A stretch of DNA of 64,000 nt from JAAYJM01 sp964498585 (GTDB lineage Bacteria > Bacteroidota > Ignavibacteria > Kapaibacteriales > UBA2268): assembly GCA_964498585.1 (NCBI GenBank), contig CAZCHH010000006.1, positions 15,159-79,158 on the forward strand, in the 5' to 3' direction. Positions 45,687 through 52,719 of the stretch are shown here, in pieces (the stretch's first letter is position 1; each line of letters begins with the position of its first letter). The translations under genes were made by a program, and so were the position numbers. The notes under the pieces were generated by a model. The model saw nothing but the letters and a program-made list of their open reading frames with translations, ran no database searches and was not told the origin of the DNA.

Positions 45687-45718
45687 AATCAACCATCTGA
45701 TTAACCCGATGGTTGATT
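45687..45718. repeat. Family C hairpin
   Basis: AATCAACCATCTGATTAACC followed by CGATGGTTGATT: an imperfect palindrome with an 11-bp outer stem. It lies 50 bases after the stop of the Cys-rich gene and could end its transcript. Related copies are at 42649 and 52607. Confidence 0.5.
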
Positions 45719-45798
45719 ATATAGATGGGAAGCTACTTCACAACCTGAACAATTCTGACTATATATTCATTAAACCGAAAACAAAAACGGAGTTTTTT

Positions 45799-47256
45799 AT
45801 GAAAAAATTAATCTTTTTGCTTTTAATATTTTTTTCTTATACACTTTTCCCACAAAGTTGGGAATTTATACCTCAGGAAAGTATTCTACAATTTAACGAT
45901 TCTTATCAGGATTATGGAAAGTTAAATATTGATGAAATATTAATAAAAGGTGATTCTGTTGTATTTGTAAGAGTTAACACTGATTCTATTCTTATGATAT
46001 ATGACAAAAATCAAAGAGTATTTTATCATATTTTAAAGAAGAATTTTTGGAAATGTCTGAAAAATGATTCTTTGTATAACATTTATAAAGATTTAGGTAT
46101 TAATAATTTATATTATGATTCAAAAGAGAATTTTTGGTTTAGCTGTGGTGATAGTATAATACGAGTTACACCAGATACAGCATTTATTTACAGCAATGTT
46201 TTTATTAGAGAACTAAATAGCACACATAAAATAAGACCAGCAAACAGAACCATTAGAAAAATTAAAGAAGACAAACTTGGAAATATTTGGATATATTTGT
46301 TTGCTCTTATAAAGGAAAATGATACTACTTGGTCAGAATATAGAATGCTCTGCAAATATATCAACAATAGAATTGAGACAATTTTTACTACTAAGAATTT
46401 TTATCAATTTTCTTCAAAATGTAATTTCGTTTTTGATAATCAAAATAGGATTTGGTACGTTAATGGCGATACTTGTTATATTATCAAAGACGAATTAGTT
46501 GAAAAAAAGTTCAGTACATGGGAAACTAAAGATGGCTATGGTTATTTTTCTGATTTAGTTATTGATTCAAAAGATAACTTTTACGCTACAAATAATAGTA
46601 TGCTTCTATTTAAATATAATGGAGATACTTTAATTTCAGATAGGCGCATATTGGATATTGAAAGATATATTACTTCAATAGGAAATAATTATTGGCTGAG
46701 GATTGATAGTTTGGATAATTTATGGGTAATCGGTTATGAAACCTGTAACTTATATAAAATTGACAAAGATGGAAATTTAACAACTTACGAAGTTCCCAAA
46801 GTAGATACATCTGCAGAAGTAGAGTGGTGCTATAAAGCATTAATGGAAATTGACAAAAATGGAAAAATCTGGTTACCTGCTCAAAGTATGGGAAAAAGTT
46901 ATGGTATTTATATTTTTAATTCAGATACAAATTCAACTGTAGTAGATGAAAAAATTCGGCATAATACTGCTCTAATGCCAGATGTATGGATATATAACAT
47001 TTATCCAAACCCGTCTGATAACTTAGTAACACTTGATTTCTTTTTAGAAAATACTGTAGTTGACCAACTTGAAGTAGATATTTATAATATTATGGGAATG
47101 AAAATCAAAGATGTAACTGGACAAATAGACTATGACAGAAGTCGAATGAGGGCAAATATGAAATTTTCAGTAGCAGAGTTGCCTCGTGGCAGCTATATTG
47201 TTTCAGTAAAAGCAGGAAAAAGTAAGAAATTTCAATTACTTTTAGTAGGCTATTAA
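45799..47256 (+). CDS. Secreted beta-propeller-like T9SS cargo protein, paralogue 1
   Basis: A 485-residue protein from the ATG at 45799, which directly precedes a signal peptide (MKKLIFLLLIFFSYTLFPQS). An upstream in-frame start at 45709 would add 30 residues, run through a hairpin and hide the signal, so it is rejected. The body has repeated D-x-x-x-N-(L/I)-W-hydrophobic motifs (KLGNIWIY, SLDNLWVIG, KNGKIWLPA), as in two-component-regulator propellers. The C-terminal ~75 residues are a type A T9SS signal (NIYPNPSDNLVTLDFF). The mature start WEFIPQES is shared with the next gene. Confidence 0.78.
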   Translation: MKKLIFLLLIFFSYTLFPQSWEFIPQESILQFNDSYQDYGKLNIDEILIKGDSVVFVRVNTDSILMIYDKNQRVFYHILKKNFWKCLKNDSLYNIYKDLGINNLYYDSKENFWFSCGDSIIRVTPDTAFIYSNVFIRELNSTHKIRPANRTIRKIKEDKLGNIWIYLFALIKENDTTWSEYRMLCKYINNRIETIFTTKNFYQFSSKCNFVFDNQNRIWYVNGDTCYIIKDELVEKKFSTWETKDGYGYFSDLVIDSKDNFYATNNSMLLFKYNGDTLISDRRILDIERYITSIGNNYWLRIDSLDNLWVIGYETCNLYKIDKDGNLTTYEVPKVDTSAEVEWCYKALMEIDKNGKIWLPAQSMGKSYGIYIFNSDTNSTVVDEKIRHNTALMPDVWIYNIYPNPSDNLVTLDFFLENTVVDQLEVDIYNIMGMKIKDVTGQIDYDRSRMRANMKFSVAELPRGSYIVSVKAGKSKKFQLLLVGY

Positions 47257-47335
47257 GATATATAAAACTTAAGCGAACTTCTTGAAACTCAATGAAAGTT
47301 TAAGATAAAACCACAAACCAAAACGGAGTTTTTTT

Positions 47336-48814
47336 ATGAAAAAATTAATTCTTTTCTTTTTTATATTCTTGTCTTATAATCTATTTTCTCAAAGCTGGGA
47401 GTTTATACCACAGGATAGTATTTTAAAATATAATGAAATATATCAAAATTATGGAAAATTAAATATCTCTACTATAATTACAAAAGGTGACTCTACAATT
47501 TTTGTTAGGTACGATAGAGATACAATACTTATGATTTATGATTATAATAAAAAAGAAATGTTTCATATTTTAAAAGAAGATTTTTGGAAGTGTTTAAGAA
47601 ATGATTCTTTGTATAATATTTACAAAAAGACTAATATTTGGAATTTATTTATTGATTCAAAAGGAAATTATTGGTTTACTATTCCTGATACTTTGTATAA
47701 GAATACACCTGTTTTTAAAGTTACTCCCGATACAGCATACTTAATAAATCAAATCTATGTAAGAGAACTTGATAGTTCCATTTATATTACTCCTTTTCCA
47801 AATAAAACAATTCATAAATTAAAAGAAGATAAAAATGGAGATATATGGCTTTTTCTTTTGAGCTATATTAGGTTTAATGATTCTCTACATAATGAATTTG
47901 AGATTTTATGTAAATATGTGAATAATAGATTTGAAACGATTTTTATGAAAAAAATCTTTTGGCAGTATGTTTCAAAATGCAATTTCGTTTTTGATAATCA
48001 GAATCGGGTTTGGTATGTTGTTGGAGATACCTGCTATATTATCAAAGATGAAATCGTAGAAAAGAAGATTAGCACTATGGATGTGAAAGATGGCTATGGC
48101 TATTTTTCAGAGTTAGCAATAGATACAAAAGGAAATTTTTTTGCTACAAATAATAGTTTGATTATATTTAAGTATGATGGTGATTCTTTAACAATAGATA
48201 GGCGTATATTAGATATTGAAAGATATTTAACTCATGTAGGGAGTTATCCTTATAGGATGCGGATTGATAGTTTAGATAATCTATGGCTTTTTGGTTACGA
48301 AACATGCAATTTATATAAAATTGACAAGGAAGGAAATTTAACTACTTACGATGTTCCAAAAGTTGATACATCAGCAGAAGTCGAATGGTGCTATAAAATG
48401 TATATGGAAGTGGATAGGCACGGAAGATTATGGATACCAGCTCAAAGCATGGGGAAAAGCTATGGTATCTTTATTTTCAATCCAGACACAACAACAAGCG
48501 TAGAGGAGCATATAAATTCAAACACTCCCGGAATGCCAGACGTAAAAGTTTATAAAATTTATCCCAACCCAGCGGATAATATAGTTACGCTTGAATTTTT
48601 TATATATTATGACGTAGTTGACCAGCTTGAAGTAGGTATTTATAATATTATGGGAATGAAAATCAAAGATGTAACTGGACAAATAGACTACGACAGAAGT
48701 CGAATGAGGGCAAATCTCAAGTTTTCAGTAGCAGATTTGCCTCGTGGTAGCTATATTGTTTCAGTAAAAGCAGGGAAAACCAGTTCGTATAAATTGTTGC
48801 TGGTTGGTTATTAA
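47336..48814 (+). CDS. Secreted beta-propeller-like T9SS cargo protein, paralogue 2
   Basis: A 492-residue protein and tandem paralogue of the gene just upstream, with the same signal peptide type, the same WEFIPQDSIL mature start and the same propeller motifs (KNGDIWLF, SLDNLWLFG, RHGRLWIPA). The T9SS signal opens with KIYPNPADNIVTLEFF. The last ~60 codons are almost identical in DNA to paralogue 1, while the middle is more divergent. Even the leader (AAAACGGAGTTTTTTTATG) is repeated, so the duplication included the translation start region. A strong terminator follows. Confidence 0.78.
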   Translation: MKKLILFFFIFLSYNLFSQSWEFIPQDSILKYNEIYQNYGKLNISTIITKGDSTIFVRYDRDTILMIYDYNKKEMFHILKEDFWKCLRNDSLYNIYKKTNIWNLFIDSKGNYWFTIPDTLYKNTPVFKVTPDTAYLINQIYVRELDSSIYITPFPNKTIHKLKEDKNGDIWLFLLSYIRFNDSLHNEFEILCKYVNNRFETIFMKKIFWQYVSKCNFVFDNQNRVWYVVGDTCYIIKDEIVEKKISTMDVKDGYGYFSELAIDTKGNFFATNNSLIIFKYDGDSLTIDRRILDIERYLTHVGSYPYRMRIDSLDNLWLFGYETCNLYKIDKEGNLTTYDVPKVDTSAEVEWCYKMYMEVDRHGRLWIPAQSMGKSYGIFIFNPDTTTSVEEHINSNTPGMPDVKVYKIYPNPADNIVTLEFFIYYDVVDQLEVGIYNIMGMKIKDVTGQIDYDRSRMRANLKFSVADLPRGSYIVSVKAGKTSSYKLLLVGY

Positions 48815-48867
48815 AATGTTTTAAACTTAAGCAAAACTTCTTCATTCTTTATAAAAGTATCAAACAA

Positions 48868-48911
48868 GATGTCCTACTCGTCCCGAAGACGATTAGGACA
48901 TCTTTATTTTA
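48868..48911 (+). terminator. Rho-independent terminator after the T9SS paralogue pair
   Basis: GATGTCCTACTCGTC pairs with GACGATTAGGACATC (one mismatch in 15) around the loop CCGAA, and TTTATTTT follows. It is the best terminator-like hairpin in the window and closes the two-gene unit 54 bases after the stop. Confidence 0.75.
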
Positions 48912-49091
48912 ATACTAATTTGATTTTAACAATATATTCTGTTTATTTGTCATTCAGTAACGATGTATGGAATTTAACAAATTTTTGATACCATAAAGAT
49001 AAAGATGTCAATAAATAAGTCTGCAAGCTGTTAGTTTGAATGGAAATAAAAGTATTCAATAAACTTCGTTTGAATTTGTCCAATAATTTCT

Positions 49092-49099
49092 TAATTTTG
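49092..49099 (+). promoter_or_regulatory. TAATTTTG box upstream of the GT2 fusion/accA operon
   Basis: An exact TAATTTTG, the same 8-mer as at the tRNAs and pdxH, ends 24 bases before the ATG at 49124 and follows the terminator at 48868. It is a good candidate promoter of the GT2-accA-OsmC group. The rest of 48815-49123 shows only this box and the terminator. Confidence 0.45.
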
Positions 49100-49123
49100 T
49101 TAAAATTTTAAATTCAAGATGAT

Positions 49124-51070
49124 ATGAACGAAATAGATATATCAATAATAATAGTAAATTATAACGTTAAGGATTTCCTTTTTCAATGTCTAAAATCGAT
49201 AGAGAAAGCGGAGCAAAATCTTAATGTTGAAGTCATTGTTGTTGATAACAATTCTAAAGACGGTTCAGTAAATTATCTTTCGCCTTTATTTCCCAAAGTG
49301 AAGTTTATAGCGTTAGAAGAAAACATAGGATTTGGACGTGCAAACAATCTTGGATTTGAGCAGTCAAGAGGGAAATATTTTCTTATTCTAAATCCGGATA
49401 CAATTTTAGAAGAAAATACACTTGTTGTTATGAAGGATTATCTTGATACTCATCAAGAAGTTGGGATAGCTGGTTGCAAGGTATTGAATGCAGATGGAAC
49501 ATTTCAGGTAGCTTGCAGAAGAGGTTTCCCAAGTCCATGGGTAGCATTTACAAAATTGTTTGGTTTACAAATGCTTTTCCCAAAATCCAAATTATTTGCA
49601 AGATACAACCAAACTTTCCTTAGCACTGATGAAACATACTATATTGAATCTATAGTTGGTGCATTTATGTTTGCACGGCGAGAAACAATCGAACAAATAG
49701 GCGGATTTGACTCAGATTTTTTTATGTATGCCGAAGATATAGACCTTTGCTATCGGGCTACAAAACAAAACTGGAAAATTGCTTACGTTCATACTACTTC
49801 AATTATTCATTACAAGGGAGAAAGCACTAAAAGAAGCAGCGATAATGAACTAAAGAATTTTTACAAAGCAATGGAAATATATGCTCAAAAGCATTATGCA
49901 AATTCATCTGTTTTCCTATTCATTTTAAAAAATGGAATTTATATTCGTTCTTTTCTGGCTTATTTAAATAAACACAAATCTATTTTTACTCTAATTCTTT
50001 TTGACATTTTAACTATTAATCTTTCGCTTCTTTTAGCAACAAAGATAAGATTTGATAATTTCTTTAATTTTCCGGATTATGCTTATCCTACTGTTTTTAT
50101 TGTAATTACTCTTGTAATGCTTGGTGCTATGGTTTCTATCGGTGAATATTTTGAAGAAAAATGCTCAGTCAGGAAGTCATTTTTTGCATTAATGATTACA
50201 TTTTTCATTTTATCTTCGCTTACTTATTTTTTCAAAGAATATGCTTTTAGCCGTGGTGTACTGCTAATGACGATTGCTATTACAACTATTCTAACATCGA
50301 CTTACAGGACAATTAATAATTCATTTCAAAAAATACGAAAGAAAGAAATAGATAAACGGATAGCTATTATTGGTATGAACCTTCACTCAGAGCAAATTAT
50401 TAAAAGATTACAATCTTTAAATGCTCATAATACAAATATTCTTGGTTTTATTGCAACTGAATCTGTTGCTTTTAATGAATTTTCAAATTTCCCGATTATT
50501 GGGCATATAGATTATTTAGAAAAAATTGTAGATGATTTAAAAATAAGTGAAATAATTATAACCGACAAATCTATACCGAATTATGATTTAATAAAAATAA
50601 TTGCATCATTAAAAAATAGTTCTGTCAAATTCCATATTGCACAAGATTACGAAGAAATTATAACTGCAAGAATTATAAATGAAATTACTGGTATCGAACC
50701 AACTGTTCCGAAATATAATATTACAAAATTCAGATACAAATTTGTAAAAAGAATTGTGGATATATTCCTGTCAATCCCAATTTTAATAATTACTACTCCA
50801 GTAATTCTTTTATTTTTCAATAAGAGTAAAAAAATTATAAATTATTTTTGGAATGTATTTATTGGAAAATTCACTTTTATAGGTTTGCTTCCCACTCAAA
50901 ACGGATTTGAAAGCAAGCTCGGTAAAATTGGTTTGATTGGACTTGCTCATCTCTGTAAAAATGAATATTCAAATGAGCAATCAATTAAGCACTTAAACGA
51001 TTATTACCTGCAAAATATGAGTTTATCTTTAGATATTGACATTTTTTTTAAATATATTTTTAGGAAATAA
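49124..51070 (+). CDS. GT2 glycosyltransferase fused to a degenerate polyprenyl-phosphate glycosyl-1-phosphate transferase
   Basis: A 648-residue protein. Residues 1-250 are a GT2 glycosyltransferase of the rhamnosyltransferase/dTDP-Rha type (IIIVNYNVKDF, ILNPDTI, GGFDSDFFMYAEDIDLCYR). Four TM segments follow (about 283-395), then a CoA-binding-3-like domain (about 410-510) and the first membrane helix of a WcaJ-type transferase (FVKRIVDIFLSIPIL). The catalytic centre of that transferase, normally around KFRTM and the following Asp-Glu, is missing: the chain jumps to FTFIGLLPTQ and ends with a SLDIDIFFKYI tail. It likely works in surface polysaccharide synthesis as a GT2 with a scaffold-like C-terminus. 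Its stop abuts the accA ATG. Confidence 0.82.
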   Translation: MNEIDISIIIVNYNVKDFLFQCLKSIEKAEQNLNVEVIVVDNNSKDGSVNYLSPLFPKVKFIALEENIGFGRANNLGFEQSRGKYFLILNPDTILEENTLVVMKDYLDTHQEVGIAGCKVLNADGTFQVACRRGFPSPWVAFTKLFGLQMLFPKSKLFARYNQTFLSTDETYYIESIVGAFMFARRETIEQIGGFDSDFFMYAEDIDLCYRATKQNWKIAYVHTTSIIHYKGESTKRSSDNELKNFYKAMEIYAQKHYANSSVFLFILKNGIYIRSFLAYLNKHKSIFTLILFDILTINLSLLLATKIRFDNFFNFPDYAYPTVFIVITLVMLGAMVSIGEYFEEKCSVRKSFFALMITFFILSSLTYFFKEYAFSRGVLLMTIAITTILTSTYRTINNSFQKIRKKEIDKRIAIIGMNLHSEQIIKRLQSLNAHNTNILGFIATESVAFNEFSNFPIIGHIDYLEKIVDDLKISEIIITDKSIPNYDLIKIIASLKNSSVKFHIAQDYEEIITARIINEITGIEPTVPKYNITKFRYKFVKRIVDIFLSIPILIITTPVILLFFNKSKKIINYFWNVFIGKFTFIGLLPTQNGFESKLGKIGLIGLAHLCKNEYSNEQSIKHLNDYYLQNMSLSLDIDIFFKYIFRK

Positions 51071-52027
51071 ATGGCAACAAATTATGTTTTAGATTTTGAG
51101 AAACCAATACTCGAATTGGAGAAAAAAGTAGAAGAAATGCGATTGCTTTCTACTCAACTTGATATATCCAACGAAATAGAGTTCCTTGAAAAAAGAGTTG
51201 AAGAACTGCGATTAGACATATATAAAAACCTAACCCGTTGGCAGAAAGTTCAAATTGCACGTCATCCTCAAAGGCCTACAACTTTTGATTATATCAATAA
51301 TATTTTCACTGATTTTACGGAACTTCACGGCGACCGCAAATTTAGTGATGACGCTGCGATTATTGGCGGTATGGCTAAACTTGCTGATACTTCTGTAATG
51401 ATTGTAGGTCATCAAAAAGGAACTAATACCAAGACAAATTTAATACGCAATTTTGGTATGTCAAATCCCGAAGGTTACCGTAAAGCACTTCGTCTGTTCA
51501 AAATTGCTGAAAAATTTAGGAAACCAATTATATCCATTATTGATACTCCCGGTGCATTTCCCGGTATGGAAGCAGAAGAACGTGGACAAGCTGAAGCAAT
51601 TGCCAGAAATTTATTCGAAATGTCAATTTTAAAAGTGCCAATTATTGTTGTTATAATAGGTGAAGGCGCTTCTGGTGGTGCTATTGGTATAGGAGTGGGC
51701 GACAGAATTCTTATGCTTGAAAATTCCTGGTATTCTGTTATTTCTCCAGAGTCCTGTTCGAGCATTCTTTGGAGAAGCTGGGACTTTAAAGAACAAGCTG
51801 CAGAAGCACTTCAGCTTTCAGCTCCGGATTTGAAAAAACATAATATAATTGATGAAATTATTGAAGAGCCAGTCGGAGGTGCGCATCGTAATCCTGAAAA
51901 AATGTTTGAAATCCTTAAGCATTCATTGCAAAACGAAATTTCGAATCTTATATCAATAGACCCGGAACAACTTGTTAATATGCGTAGAAAGAAGTTCTAT
52001 GATATGGGAAGTTTTATAGAATTATAA
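51071..52027 (+). CDS. accA: Acetyl-CoA carboxylase carboxyltransferase subunit alpha
   Basis: A 318-residue AccA. The N-terminal coiled region (EKPILELEKKVEEMRLL), then ARHPQRPTTFDYI, FTELHGDRKFSDDAAIIGG, the CoA/biotin-site GEGASGGAIGIGVGD and the ending MRRKKFYDMG are all as in the family. It moves the carboxyl group from biotin to acetyl-CoA with AccD, the first step of fatty acid synthesis. It starts on the base after the stop of the GT2 fusion, so the two are translationally coupled; AccD is not in this window. Confidence 0.96.
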   Translation: MATNYVLDFEKPILELEKKVEEMRLLSTQLDISNEIEFLEKRVEELRLDIYKNLTRWQKVQIARHPQRPTTFDYINNIFTDFTELHGDRKFSDDAAIIGGMAKLADTSVMIVGHQKGTNTKTNLIRNFGMSNPEGYRKALRLFKIAEKFRKPIISIIDTPGAFPGMEAEERGQAEAIARNLFEMSILKVPIIVVIIGEGASGGAIGIGVGDRILMLENSWYSVISPESCSSILWRSWDFKEQAAEALQLSAPDLKKHNIIDEIIEEPVGGAHRNPEKMFEILKHSLQNEISNLISIDPEQLVNMRRKKFYDMGSFIEL

Positions 52028-52040
52028 AAGGTGATTAATT

Positions 52041-52472
52041 ATGGACAAATCTAAAGAATTAGCTGCTTCAATTACATTAGTAAATGATAAACTCAATTTT
52101 TCTGCTAATGTAGAAGGAAATTCCCCTTTTTCAATTGATTATATACCTCCATTAGGAGATAATCTTGGTTATACCTCTCTCGAACTACTACTTTTAAGTT
52201 TATCCTCTTGCATTGGTAGTGCTGTTCTTACTTTTTTAAGAAAGATGAATAAAACGATAGAAACCTGCATTATTAGTTCTAATGGAATAAGAAATGATGA
52301 GCATCCTACCGGATTTAGAGAAATTTATACGTTAATAGAAATAAAATCAAGTGATGTAACAGTTGAAGATATGAATAAAGTTATTCAATTGGCTGAAGAC
52401 AAGTACTGTCCTGTTTATTCAATGATTAAAGGTAATGTTTCTGTAAATATTAATTTTAAAATCGAAAGATAA
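52041..52472 (+). CDS. OsmC/Ohr-family peroxide reductase-like protein
   Basis: A 143-residue OsmC-fold protein with both redox cysteines: C57 in LSSCIGS and C123 in DKYCPVYSM. The family reduces organic hydroperoxides as a dimer. The spacing and the C-terminal YCPVYSMI are closer to the YhfA/OsmC-like subgroup than to Ohr. It is 13 bp after accA in the same direction, so probably in the same operon. Confidence 0.85.
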   Translation: MDKSKELAASITLVNDKLNFSANVEGNSPFSIDYIPPLGDNLGYTSLELLLLSLSSCIGSAVLTFLRKMNKTIETCIISSNGIRNDEHPTGFREIYTLIEIKSSDVTVEDMNKVIQLAEDKYCPVYSMIKGNVSVNINFKIER

Positions 52473-52522
52473 GTGATTATGATTTAAAAAGACATTTTTG
52501 TCTTGTCATTCTAAACCTTTTG

Positions 52523-52540
52523 ATAAAGCAAATGCTTTAT
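52523..52540. repeat. Family E palindrome (inverse orientation)
   Basis: ATAAAGCAAATGCTTTAT, the reverse complement of the copies at 3282 and 14993. It follows a GTCATTCTAAACC segment like the ends of family A, so this is probably a decayed composite repeat in the accA-OsmC/GH2 gap. Confidence 0.45.
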
Positions 52541-52606
52541 TACAATTGAGAAGACAAGAAAGGATGTCATTGGCAATCGCAGCGAAGAATCTCACCAATA
52601 ATTATA

Positions 52607-52634
52607 TCAACCATCGAATTAATCCGATGGTTGA
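52607..52634. repeat. Family C hairpin (best copy)
   Basis: TCAACCATCGAATTAATCCG followed by ATGGTTGA: a nearly perfect 28-base palindrome. Related copies are at 45687 and 42649. Confidence 0.5.
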
Positions 52635-52719
52635 ATAGATTCATCACTTAGCTTCGGAGTGACAAATAAAAAATATGATGTTCTATAATAAAAAATGAAA
52701 ATAAAAATATGGAGATAAA

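Noticed and set aside
45709..45798. 30-codon N-terminal extension of T9SS paralogue 1
   Set aside because: It passes through a hairpin, hides a good signal peptide and is absent from the paralogue, which starts at the equivalent Met.
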